Assembly (NCBI GenBank): GCA_002323995.1
Contig: DCQY01000071.1
Location: 1 to 7,161 of the forward strand
Length of the DNA stretch: 7,161 nucleotides
Source: Akkermansiaceae bacterium UBA1506
GTDB lineage: Bacteria > Verrucomicrobiota > Verrucomicrobiia > Verrucomicrobiales > DEV007
Direction of reading: 5' to 3'
A program made the position numbers and the translations under genes. This document shows, in pieces, positions 1-6,557 of this stretch. Every line of letters starts with the position of its first letter. Positions within the stretch are counted from its first letter, which is position 1. The notes below the pieces were generated by a model. The model was not told the DNA's origin, made no database searches, and saw only the letters and a program-made list of their open reading frames with translations.

Positions 1-134
1 TGAACGGTGGCCTCGTCACCAACTAAGAATAGCTTTTCGAAGTCGATGGAGTTATCTGCAAGTGCCTCTACGGCACCCTCAATAGTGGCTTTGGGGGACT
101 TGTCGCCGCCCATAACATCCAGCGCGATTCTCAT
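1..134 (-). CDS. plsX: Phosphate acyltransferase PlsX, N-terminal part (cut by window edge)
   Basis: PlsX converts acyl-ACP and phosphate to acyl-phosphate, the donor for PlsY in bacterial phospholipid synthesis; it is a peripheral membrane or cytosolic enzyme. Only the first 44 codons are present, reading leftwards from an ATG at 134-132. They begin MRIALDVMGGDKSPKATIEG, which matches the family N-terminus (M-x-I-A-x-D-x-M-G-G-D-x-x-P), and continue into a FLVGDE stretch typical of the first Rossmann-like strands. The usual 'GGDHAP' reads 'GGDKSP' here, a mild variation. No Shine-Dalgarno sequence precedes the ATG. The gene lies downstream of rpmF on the same strand, the usual rpmF-plsX order, but a terminator-like hairpin separates them, so it may need its own promoter in 135-194. 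The identification is firm although the gene is partial. Confidence 0.93.
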   Translation of the reverse strand, partial: MRIALDVMGGDKSPKATIEGAVEALADNSIDFEKLFLVGDEATV

Positions 135-194
135 CGTGTGATTCGAGGGCCTATCTAGGAACAGTGGGGGGCAGGATGCAACTCTGAAAAAGAC

Positions 195-221
195 AAAATC
201 ACCTCGGGAAGAGGTGATTTT
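195..221 (-). terminator. Intrinsic terminator-like hairpin after rpmF
   Basis: A perfect 11-bp inverted repeat (AAAATCACCTC at 195-205, GAGGTGATTTT at 211-221) encloses a 5-base loop. Read on the minus strand it starts about 29 bases after the rpmF stop and is followed by GTCTTTTT, a classic intrinsic terminator. The plus-strand reading also ends in five T's (218-222), so it could work in both directions. It lies between rpmF and plsX, so it either ends an rpmF transcript or attenuates read-through into plsX. The hairpin is seen directly; its activity is inferred. Confidence 0.8.
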
Positions 222-250
222 TCGGCGGTTTCAGGCGTTTTCGGAGCTGA

Positions 251-433
251 TTAGAGTTCGTCTACGGTGATCACCTGACGACCTTTGTAGTAGCCGCAAC
301 TTGGGCATGCGATGTGCGAGGGGGTAGCGCTGCCGCACTCGGGACAAACGTTGAGCTTGCGTGCTCGCCAGCGCTGGCCGGAACGACGGAGGCGCTTCTT
401 CATTTTGGAGGTGCGACGTTTTGGAACTGCCAT
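251..433 (-). CDS. rpmF: 50S ribosomal protein L32 (zinc-binding form)
   Basis: L32 is a small structural protein of the large ribosomal subunit. The 60-residue product starts MAVPKRRTSKMKKRLRRSGQ, the canonical basic L32 N-terminus, and carries a four-cysteine zinc ribbon: C30-P-E-C33 and C43-P-S-C46. This makes it the zinc-dependent paralogue type rather than the cysteine-free form. The reading frame is open back to an ATG at 502, but the ATG at 433-431 (MAVPK) is chosen because it begins the conserved protein; the extra 23 residues do not resemble L32. No Shine-Dalgarno sequence precedes the start. A TTGACT hexamer on the minus strand (489-484) could be a -35 box, but no good -10 box follows. 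The DUF177/YceD gene that often precedes rpmF is absent here. Confidence 0.96.
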   Translation of the reverse strand: MAVPKRRTSKMKKRLRRSGQRWRARKLNVCPECGSATPSHIACPSCGYYKGRQVITVDEL

Positions 434-825
434 AGCTGAGCTGAATTCTAGTGGAGCGCGCACTAAACCCTCATTTGTTCCAAAGTCAATGCAGGAAAAC
501 ACAGGATTTTTTAGGAATCTTAAATTCTGCTCTTTTCGATCGCTTAAACATTGACCCGGTTATGGCTATTTTTTGATTTCGGGCTGATTTCGGTGCAGCC
601 CTTCTTCGAGGTGGAGGCCGTGAATTCGCGTGTTCAGGCGCGTTCGAGCAACGGGATAGAAGCCGAATTGGATGGTAAAGACAGTGAAGCTTGTACCTAT
701 CACTTATTTGGAAAGTCGAGTTGATGAGAAGATCAATGTTTGGAGGACGAAAATTGGATGGAACCCCTTATTGCACCATTGGATTGACTGGTGACAAAAG
801 CTCTGAACTTTCTTAAGCTTACACA
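434..825. other. Gene-poor region between rpmF and the sulfatase
   Basis: About 390 bp between divergent genes with no gene I can support. It should hold the promoter for rpmF (minus strand) and one for the sulfatase (plus strand). On the plus strand a frame is open from 548 to 724; with a GTG start at 611 it would encode 37 residues. A second ORF of 30 codons (ATG 724-726, stop 814-816) overlaps the first stop by one base. Neither has a recognisable family, a Shine-Dalgarno sequence or clear protein-like character. They could be leader peptides, decayed gene pieces or chance. A TTGACT at 784-789 resembles a -35 box but lacks a convincing -10 partner. Confidence 0.5.
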
Positions 826-2193
826 ATGTTGCGGTCTGCTATCCTTCCATTACTGACGGCGCTTGGGCTCACTGTTAACCTGCCTGCAAAGCCCAACGTG
901 GTGGTCATTTTGGCTGATGATCTTGGCTGGAGCGACATTGGTTGCTACGGCGGCCCAGTCAAAACGCCTAATTTGGATCGATTGGCGACCGGCGGTGCCC
1001 GTTTTACTCAGTTCTACTCGGGTTGTGCCGTGTGTTCTCCATCGCGGGCCTCGTTACTGACGGGTCGACATCATATTCGCACGGGCGTCTACAGCTGGAT
1101 TCATGACGAGAGTCAGCAGTCACATTTGCTCGAGCGCGAGATCACCCTAGCGGAAGTGCTGAAAGAAAATGGTTACGAAACCGCCCATCTTGGAAAATGG
1201 CATCTTGGCCTTCCAACTGGGAAGCGAGAAAAGCCGACCCCGGCGGATCATGGTTTCGACTACTGGTTTGCGACTTGGAACAATGCGGAGCCAAGCCATC
1301 GAAATCCGCGGAACTTTATTCGTAACGGAAAACCGGTTGGAGAACTGGAGGGCTATTCCTGCCATTTGGTCGTCGACGAAGCGATTAACTGGCTGGATGA
1401 GCATCGCGATCCCGAATCACCATTCTTTCTCAACGTTTGGTTCCATGAGCCTCATGCGCCGATTGCGGCTCCCGATGATCTTGTTTTGGACTACGGGGAT
1501 CTCAGGGACGGCGCCGCCATTTATTCAGGGACGATCGACAACACAGACCGAGCGATCGGACGACTCATTGCCAAGCTCAATGAGGTGGCTCCCGTGGAAG
1601 AGACCCTTATCATTTATGTTTCGGATAACGGCAGTTACCGTTATGATCGTGTCAGTAATCTGCGGGGTAAGAAGGGAACAAACTGGGATGGAGGAATACG
1701 TGTGCCTGGAATTTTTGCCTGGCCTGGCAGAGTAAAAGCCGGAAGCGTGATTCATGAACCTGCTGGCATTATTGATCTATTGCCAACGGTTTGCGGATTA
1801 TTGGAACTGGCTTGTCCCCATGGGGTCCATCTCGATGGAAGTGACCTGGCGCCCTTGCTGCTTCAGGAAGAGGCCGAATTTAAGCGTCACCAGCCTATGT
1901 TCTGGCATTTGCATAAATCAAGACCGATCGTTGCCATGCGCGATGGCGATTTTTCCCTTGTAGCCTATCCAGACTATGAGCTTTCGACCGGCAATCTATT
2001 CCAGGAAGCTTGGATCCCCTTGATTAAGCAGGGGGGCTACCGGGACTTCGAATTATATAATCTCGAAATTGATCCAGGCCAGAAAACCGATCTTGCCGGG
2101 GATAAACCCGAACTGTTTGACCAGTTGAAGAAGAAGTTGCTCGAAATCAATGCCAGCATAATGGCTGATGGTGAAAACTGGCACTTGAAGTGA
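826..2193 (+). CDS. Secreted S1-family sulfatase (formylglycine-dependent arylsulfatase type)
   Basis: Hydrolyses a sulfate ester, probably on a sugar of a sulfated polysaccharide; the exact substrate cannot be read from sequence. The 455 residues form a full-length alkaline-phosphatase-fold sulfatase. Residues 1 to about 21 are a short Sec-type signal peptide (R3, a hydrophobic core, then NLPA), so the enzyme is exported. Metal ligands are seen in A30-D-D32. The maturation motif C70-S-P-S-R74 ... L-T-G-R81 carries the cysteine converted to formylglycine. Other active-site motifs are GKWHLG (123-128), H207-E-P-H210, D267-N-G269 and the RGKKGT...GGIRVP stretch (280-294). The end (ELYNLEIDPG...) is the usual C-terminal subdomain. 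The ATG at 826 is the first start after an in-frame stop at 814-816, so the start is well constrained, though it has no Shine-Dalgarno sequence. A truncated PVC-type dehydrogenase fragment follows. A sulfatase-maturing enzyme must be encoded elsewhere. Confidence 0.95.
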   Translation: MLRSAILPLLTALGLTVNLPAKPNVVVILADDLGWSDIGCYGGPVKTPNLDRLATGGARFTQFYSGCAVCSPSRASLLTGRHHIRTGVYSWIHDESQQSHLLEREITLAEVLKENGYETAHLGKWHLGLPTGKREKPTPADHGFDYWFATWNNAEPSHRNPRNFIRNGKPVGELEGYSCHLVVDEAINWLDEHRDPESPFFLNVWFHEPHAPIAAPDDLVLDYGDLRDGAAIYSGTIDNTDRAIGRLIAKLNEVAPVEETLIIYVSDNGSYRYDRVSNLRGKKGTNWDGGIRVPGIFAWPGRVKAGSVIHEPAGIIDLLPTVCGLLELACPHGVHLDGSDLAPLLLQEEAEFKRHQPMFWHLHKSRPIVAMRDGDFSLVAYPDYELSTGNLFQEAWIPLIKQGGYRDFELYNLEIDPGQKTDLAGDKPELFDQLKKKLLEINASIMADGENWHLK

Positions 2194-2209
2194 TGGTCTA
2201 GGCGTAATC

Positions 2210-2428
2210 GTGCGTGTTTTTGCGCCGGCTGATTCTGTTCCGGACGAACTTAGCCTCGTGACAATGGTGGGTCCGGACATCTTTCCGAGTCCGGCTTGCC
2301 TCTGTGCCGGTGCTGATGGTTCTGTTTTTGTCGGTGTTGATCTGAACGGATCTCTTGGTAAGGGGCCTGACAAAAGACGCATCGTGAAGCTTGAGGACAG
2401 AGACAAAGATGGGGTTGCTGATTCATAG
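2210..2428 (+). pseudogene. Truncated N-terminal fragment of a PVC-type dehydrogenase/heme-binding protein
   Basis: This 72-codon ORF starts with GTG; the frame is open from 2189. It resembles only the first beta-propeller blade of the large secreted PVC-type 'membrane-bound dehydrogenase / heme-binding domain' proteins common in Planctomycetes and Verrucomicrobia. The matching parts are a 'PSPACLCAGADGSVFVGVDL' segment, then LNGSLGKGP, a basic linker, IVKLEDRDKDGVAD and a stop. Intact family members are many hundred residues long, start with a signal peptide, and continue into NHL-like or sorbosone-dehydrogenase-like repeats, often ending in a cytochrome c CxxCH domain. Here both the signal peptide and everything after the D-x-D-x-D-G-x-A-D element are missing. 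I found no continuation in the other frames up to 2548, so this looks like a deletion remnant rather than a simple frameshift. The family assignment is from memory of the motif. A real small protein is less likely. Confidence 0.55.
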
Positions 2429-2457
2429 AGTGTCTGGCGCAGCGGAAGGGGTAAATA

Positions 2458-2494
2458 CTTTGCGGCCTACTAACGCAGATACGTCTTCGCAAAG
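2458..2494. repeat. 7-bp inverted repeat in the convergent intergenic region
   Basis: CTTTGCG (2458-2464) and CGCAAAG (2488-2494) are perfect inverted copies with a 23-base spacer. They lie between the end of the dehydrogenase fragment and the end of the convergent DUF2071 gene. No T-tract follows on either strand, so it is a poor intrinsic terminator. It may be chance or a scar of whatever removed the rest of the upstream gene. Confidence 0.25.
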
Positions 2495-2548
2495 CAGAGA
2501 AACCGTGAACTCGAAGGTGAGTTAGGGAAGAAAATCAGCTCGGCCCGA

Positions 2549-3307
2549 TTAATCATTTGTGGGTTTGAGTGAGAAGATATCAACATCGACTCCTTTGGAG
2601 AAGTGGGCCTGATCGGGTGGGCGTCCGTCGACGTCAAATCCGCACCAAGTCATGGCACCGGACCGATATTCGTCCACCGCTGCGGTCTCAAGGCGGTAGG
2701 GGGAATGGTGGACCTTGCCGGTAAACAGGCGCTTGCGTTTTTTTTGCCATGCGAAGAGCAGGTAGCGCTCAGCGAGAAAGTACTCGAGGCTTCCTGGTGA
2801 ACCAGAGACGTCATCGCCGATTCCCCGGTAGCGCGCTCGCGATTCGTATTGTTTGTCTCCTCGTCTAGGCTGGCAACGATAGTCGATCCAGCCAGCCTCC
2901 CGCCGCGCTGAGATCTTGGCGTGGTAGTACGGCAGGTGGTATCTGGCTTGGGCTACAATACAGGCAAGAAAATTGGTGGCGTCTAGCGAATAGAACCAGA
3001 CACCGGGGCGGCCATTGGAGTCATGGACATAGGTCCTAACATTCATTTCAAGAAAATTGGCTGTTCCCGGTATCATTGGCAGGCCTTTGAGGCGAATGTT
3101 CCTCATGTAGAAGGGGACGAGACCAACATAAGCCTTTCCTTCATGGGTATCGACGTGGAGTCCTGGAGGCAGTGTTGAGGCTATCCTATCTACCTCAAAC
3201 TCCCAATGAAGGAAAGCGAGGTCGGTCCAAGTCTGAAACATCACAGGCTGTCCCGTTGGTCGCAGGCAGGCCTGCTCTCGGGAGTCGATAGTAGGCAGTG
3301 TAGCCAT
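2549..3307 (-). CDS. DUF2071 (YqjF-like) protein of unknown function
   Basis: A 252-residue protein, close to the usual length of DUF2071 (COG3361) members, whose biochemical role is not established. Family marks are seen throughout. A conserved N-terminal block has W27-T-D-L, FLHW (32-35) and PPGL (47-50). It is followed by KAYVGLVPF (58-66), NVRTYV (89-94) and GVWFYSLDA (102-110). The C-terminus has HFSKGVDVDIF (235-245). There is no signal peptide or membrane segment, so it is probably cytoplasmic. The ATG at 3307-3305 fits the family start and has no Shine-Dalgarno sequence. It begins 21 bp after the stop of the AraC-family gene on the same strand, so the two are probably co-transcribed. 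No terminator was recognised after its stop. Assignment to the family is strong; no function should be inferred. Confidence 0.88.
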   Translation of the reverse strand: MATLPTIDSREQACLRPTGQPVMFQTWTDLAFLHWEFEVDRIASTLPPGLHVDTHEGKAYVGLVPFYMRNIRLKGLPMIPGTANFLEMNVRTYVHDSNGRPGVWFYSLDATNFLACIVAQARYHLPYYHAKISARREAGWIDYRCQPRRGDKQYESRARYRGIGDDVSGSPGSLEYFLAERYLLFAWQKKRKRLFTGKVHHSPYRLETAAVDEYRSGAMTWCGFDVDGRPPDQAHFSKGVDVDIFSLKPTND

Positions 3308-3328
3308 TTTGGGTAGAACGATGATCGC

Positions 3329-4153
3329 TCAGTATAGCTGTCCTTTTCGATAGGCGGCCGGGGAGATTCCCCGATGTTGTTTGAGCATACGGCTGAAGTA
3401 ATAGCGGTTGGGAAAACCACAATTCTCAGCGACTTGCTCGATTGATTGATCCGAGTGACGAAGTAGATGACAGGCTTTATCGAGTCGATAGTTGAGGAGG
3501 ACTCCCATGGGTGCTACCCGGAGCTGGGAGCGAAACAGGTGATTGAGATTTCTCACGCTGACACCGGCGGCCTTTGCGGCGTCCTCCGCATTGATTTTGC
3601 GAGAAAGGTTTGTTTCGAGGAACTCCATCGCTTTTTCGACACGTGGGTCGAGTTTCTGGTCAGTCCACGCGGAGGAAGGAAGTTTGCCGAGAGCATGTAT
3701 GACTAAGCTGGCGGACTCCCAGTTGCAGGGTTCACCCTTGGCATTGTTAAGTGTGTCAATGAAACCCTGACTGATTTCATCGATCTCCTGGGTGTAGATA
3801 CCCGATACAGAAAGTAGATCGGACCGGCCAAGGATGAAGTGCATATACCACTTCGTGAAGGGTTCGGGATTGTGCGAGGTGATCGAGGTGCGTGGGGGGA
3901 TTAGGTACAAATTCCCGGGCACGAGCTCAAGTTCTTTGTCGCCGATACACACGATTGCTTTGCCCTCGACAGGGCAGTAAAGGCGCCAGTAGGGGTCAAT
4001 GAGGCCCTTAAGGTCCCAGTGTTCCAGACGAATCTTGCGAGTCGCGTGGATCTCGAGGGACATGCCGGGTAGCATCACCTCTCGCTCGCCCTTCACATCG
4101 TGTGGAGAGCCGTCGGGGACGAGGCTAAAAAACTTTTCACGGGGGTTGGTCAT
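3329..4153 (-). CDS. AraC-family transcriptional regulator
   Basis: A 274-residue DNA-binding regulator. Residues from about 25 to 110 look like a cupin-type sensor domain: a beta-rich stretch with GDKELELVPGNLYLIPP (71-87) and then SHNPEP. The C-terminal third is the AraC double helix-turn-helix. HTH1 lies about 187-211 (INAEDAAKAAGVSVRNLNHLF), and HTH2 about 237-268, with the signature QSIEQVAENCGF-x-N-x-Y-Y-F-S-R and the closing GISPAAYR. The ligand is unknown; cupin AraC proteins often sense sugars. The ATG at 4153-4151 opens the protein with no Shine-Dalgarno sequence; an imperfect palindrome overlaps it and could be an autoregulatory site. The gene sits 110 bp downstream of the PBP gene on the same strand and 21 bp upstream of the DUF2071 gene. 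A weak -10-like GATAAA on the minus strand in the 110-bp gap hints at its own promoter. The neighbouring DUF2071 gene is its most likely target. Confidence 0.93.
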   Translation of the reverse strand: MTNPREKFFSLVPDGSPHDVKGEREVMLPGMSLEIHATRKIRLEHWDLKGLIDPYWRLYCPVEGKAIVCIGDKELELVPGNLYLIPPRTSITSHNPEPFTKWYMHFILGRSDLLSVSGIYTQEIDEISQGFIDTLNNAKGEPCNWESASLVIHALGKLPSSAWTDQKLDPRVEKAMEFLETNLSRKINAEDAAKAAGVSVRNLNHLFRSQLRVAPMGVLLNYRLDKACHLLRHSDQSIEQVAENCGFPNRYYFSRMLKQHRGISPAAYRKGQLY

Positions 4154-4174
4154 TTTGGAGAGTTTCCGAAAATG
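4151..4174. promoter_or_regulatory. Imperfect palindrome overlapping the araC-type gene start
   Basis: CATTTTGGA (4151-4159) and TCCGAAAATG (4165-4174) are inverted copies, with one extra base in the second arm and a 5-base spacer. The element covers the start codon and leader of the regulator gene. A protein bound here would block initiation, so autoregulation is possible. AraC proteins more often bind direct repeats, which weakens the idea. Confidence 0.25.
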
Positions 4175-4263
4175 ACACAGTCGCTAATCTTTTCCAGACC
4201 TAATTACTGGGGTAGGTACGCTTTTTTATCCCATCTTGATACAAAATCCAAATCTCAGCAGAC

Positions 4264-6534
4264 TCAGGGTTCGCTCCCACCAAAGAGAAAGCGCCCAAAT
4301 TTTCTCACTTTACTGCCGAAGTTACTTTCACCGTGTGCTGATATGTGTGAATTGATTGGTTGGGCGACCAGCCCGGCCGGCATGGAATAGGGTCGGGGCT
4401 GACGTTCCTTCCCAGCAAAGGCCCCTAATCCGTGGCCACGGCAAGTAGCGCGAGGTTGGCGGTCGGGAGGCAGGGGCATCTGATAAGGATACAAAGTTTT
4501 TTTACCGGCAAGAAGTCCGCATTCTCGGCAGAGAATTGTATTCTCGGTGCCGGGTGGCAATGGCAGGGCTTCGGCGCCGTAGCCCGAGTTTTCTGCTGTT
4601 TTCATGACCTCGGTCCAGACGGGCAAGGCGAGTGTGCTTCCGTAACCCTTTTTCATGATTGTCTTGGGTTGGTCGAGCCCGACCCAAACTCCGGTTGTTA
4701 TTTTGTCGGTGAAGCCAACAAACCAAGCATCTCGGTAGTCGTTAGTGGTTCCGGTTTTACCATAGGCGGGAACGGTGTAGCCGGCATTTCGAGCAGAAAC
4801 TCCGGTTCCCGTTGACATTGCTTCCCCGAGGATATCGGCTGTCATCCAGGCGGTAGACTCGCGGATGACTTGACTTGCACGAATCTGATTTTGGTAGAGA
4901 AGGTCACCGTTGCTGTTTTCGATCCGCTCGATGAGGTATGGCGTGAAGTTGACGCCCTTGGCCGCGAAGATAGACATGGCGCTGGTAACGGTCATGGGGG
5001 TCGTCTCAAAGGCGCCGAGATAGATTACCGGTGAGTCTGGTATTTCACCGAATTTGAGAGTGCTCGCGAGCTCCCTTACATTGTTAATCCCTCCAAGTTG
5101 TCCGACGCGGATCGACATCGTATTGCGCGAGCGAATCAGGCCGATGGCGGAAGGCTGCAAACCGGTAAAAGTTCCATCGCTGTTTTGAGGGCTCCAGACG
5201 GGGCCGCCATTGTGGCTCAGACGAATGGGGTCATCGTTGACGTAGGCTCCGGGTAGCAGCCCGGTAGTTTCGAAGGCGTTGGCGTAAACAAAGGGCTTAA
5301 AGGTTGATCCTACTTGCCGGCGAGCACGATAAACTCGATTGAAGGCACTGTCCCCAAAGCTGCGGCCACCGACCATGGCGAGAATCGCACCACTGGAGTT
5401 GTCGAGGCTGACGACGGCTCCTTGGAGATAGCGAGTCGCTTTGCCGCGCTGGTGAACGCTTTTTTTCGGATGTTGAAAACCGGGGCGGGACTCAATTTTT
5501 GTGAGGTGGCTGTCTAAAGACTTTTCGGCCGAGGCCTGAAGTTTAGCGTCGAGGGTGGTGTGGATCTTGAGTCCACCGTTCTCGATGTCTTCGGGTGTCA
5601 GAAAATCACTCAACAGGTCAAAGACGGTTTGGAGATTATAGCTCCCGGTTGCAAGGCGTTTGTCAGGAGGACGGAGAGTGATAGCCTCAGTTTTTGCCTT
5701 TGTTGCGTCGGCTTCGCTAATAAGTTTCTCTGCGACCATTCGGGCAACTACTTCGTCGCGTATGTCTGTAGCAGCTTCGAGACTGCGAAATGGGTTGAGT
5801 AGGCTAGGACCACGAATGACACCGGCGAGCATGGCGCCTTCGCCAGGGGTGAGTTCGCTGGCGGGTTTCATAAAGAAACCCTGCGAAGCACGCTCGATAC
5901 CGTAAAGGCCGGACCCAAAGTAGATCCGGTTCATGTAGAAGCCTAGGATTTCATCCTTGCTGTAGTTTTGTTCGATCCGTATGGCGATGGCGACCTCGAG
6001 CAGCTTTCTGTGAATGGTTTTGTCCTTGTTGCCGTAGGCATTCTTAGCCAGTTGCATGGTCAAGGTCGAAGCGCCCTGGTCGAAGCCTCTGGCTTTGAGG
6101 TTGAGCACCACTGCCCGCATTGCCCCGATGTAATCGACGCCACTGTGTTCATAGAAGCGGCTGTCTTCTCTGGCTAGCAAGGCATTAATGAAGTGTTCGG
6201 AGACTTCCGAGGCGTCAACGACGAGGCGGTTTTCCCCATGACCAGATAGATGGCCAAGAAGGTTGCCCTGCTTATCGTAGACCAAGGTGCGCTGAGGGAC
6301 CTCCTTGATTACGTCCATGTCGAAGCGTTTCGCTAAGATACTGAAGTAGATGGATCCAATAACGCTCAAAGTGATACCTAAGGCAGTTAGAGTTGAACCA
6401 AGTCGGAACAGTGCTCGGGAAAAGCCAGAGCGACCTTTCTTGCGACTTTTCTTGCGACCTTTCTTGCGACGTGACTTCGCGTAGATCACCTCGAAGGAAC
6501 CTGATTTGGAGTGTTGGGGTTTCTTTTGTGGCAT
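4264..6534 (-). CDS. Bifunctional class A penicillin-binding protein (PBP1-type transglycosylase/transpeptidase)
   Basis: Polymerises lipid II into glycan strands and cross-links the peptides, acting at the outer face of the inner membrane. Numbering is from the ATG at 6534-6532 (756 residues). A basic cytoplasmic tail (about 1-40) holds a K/R-rich four-residue repeat. One transmembrane helix follows (about 42-67). The GT51 domain shows E123-D-S-R-F...H-x-G-V-D134, GASTLTMQLAKN (154-165), RKLLE (176-180) and K193-DEILGFYMN. The transpeptidase domain has S410-T-F-K413 (nucleophile serine), S469-R-N471 and K593-T-G-T596. All catalytic motifs are intact. A tail of about 95 residues (CRECG at 669-673, then Pro/Arg-rich and Gly-rich) ends the protein. 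An in-frame GTG lies 6 bases further upstream (6540); ATG is preferred because neither has a Shine-Dalgarno sequence. It is divergent from the DUF2007 gene. Classic shape supports PBP1A/1B; a subtype symbol is not justified. Confidence 0.95.
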   Translation of the reverse strand: MPQKKPQHSKSGSFEVIYAKSRRKKGRKKSRKKGRSGFSRALFRLGSTLTALGITLSVIGSIYFSILAKRFDMDVIKEVPQRTLVYDKQGNLLGHLSGHGENRLVVDASEVSEHFINALLAREDSRFYEHSGVDYIGAMRAVVLNLKARGFDQGASTLTMQLAKNAYGNKDKTIHRKLLEVAIAIRIEQNYSKDEILGFYMNRIYFGSGLYGIERASQGFFMKPASELTPGEGAMLAGVIRGPSLLNPFRSLEAATDIRDEVVARMVAEKLISEADATKAKTEAITLRPPDKRLATGSYNLQTVFDLLSDFLTPEDIENGGLKIHTTLDAKLQASAEKSLDSHLTKIESRPGFQHPKKSVHQRGKATRYLQGAVVSLDNSSGAILAMVGGRSFGDSAFNRVYRARRQVGSTFKPFVYANAFETTGLLPGAYVNDDPIRLSHNGGPVWSPQNSDGTFTGLQPSAIGLIRSRNTMSIRVGQLGGINNVRELASTLKFGEIPDSPVIYLGAFETTPMTVTSAMSIFAAKGVNFTPYLIERIENSNGDLLYQNQIRASQVIRESTAWMTADILGEAMSTGTGVSARNAGYTVPAYGKTGTTNDYRDAWFVGFTDKITTGVWVGLDQPKTIMKKGYGSTLALPVWTEVMKTAENSGYGAEALPLPPGTENTILCRECGLLAGKKTLYPYQMPLPPDRQPRATCRGHGLGAFAGKERQPRPYSMPAGLVAQPINSHISAHGESNFGSKVRKFGRFLFGGSEP
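6433..6468 (-). repeat. 12-bp tandem repeat inside the PBP gene
   Basis: Three 12-base units in a row (minus strand CGCAAGAAAGGT, CGCAAGAAAAGT, CGCAAGAAAGGT), with the first three bases of a fourth unit following at 6432-6430. They encode RKKG-RKKS-RKKG-R, a basic segment before the membrane helix. Only one base differs among the units, which suggests recent slippage expansion. The unit is a multiple of three, so copy-number changes would keep the frame. Confidence 0.85.
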
Positions 6535-6557
6535 GGGCACAGGGCGAGAGATTTCTT

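Noticed and set aside
434..502. N-terminal extension of the L32 reading frame to an ATG at 502
   Set aside because: The extra 23 residues do not resemble L32, and the conserved protein begins at MAVPK (433).
312..554. 80-codon plus-strand ORF over rpmF
   Set aside because: Overlaps L32 on the opposite strand and has no recognisable motif.
1169..1735. 188-codon ORF in another frame within the sulfatase
   Set aside because: It lies wholly inside the well-supported sulfatase and shows no family motif.
2053..2406. 117-codon minus-strand ORF across the sulfatase end and the dehydrogenase fragment
   Set aside because: Antisense to recognised coding sequence, low-complexity Ser/Thr/Pro composition, no domain.
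2429..2548. Transposase fragment in the Lys/Arg/Glu-rich open stretch
   Set aside because: No DDE, HTH or other transposase motif is visible; composition alone is not evidence.
4432..4815. 127-codon plus-strand ORF opposite the PBP transpeptidase domain
   Set aside because: Antisense shadow of a gene with all catalytic motifs intact; no recognisable protein features.
6535..6540. GTG at 6540 as the PBP start
   Set aside because: An ATG lies 6 bases downstream and neither has a ribosome-binding site; GTG cannot be excluded but adds only two residues.
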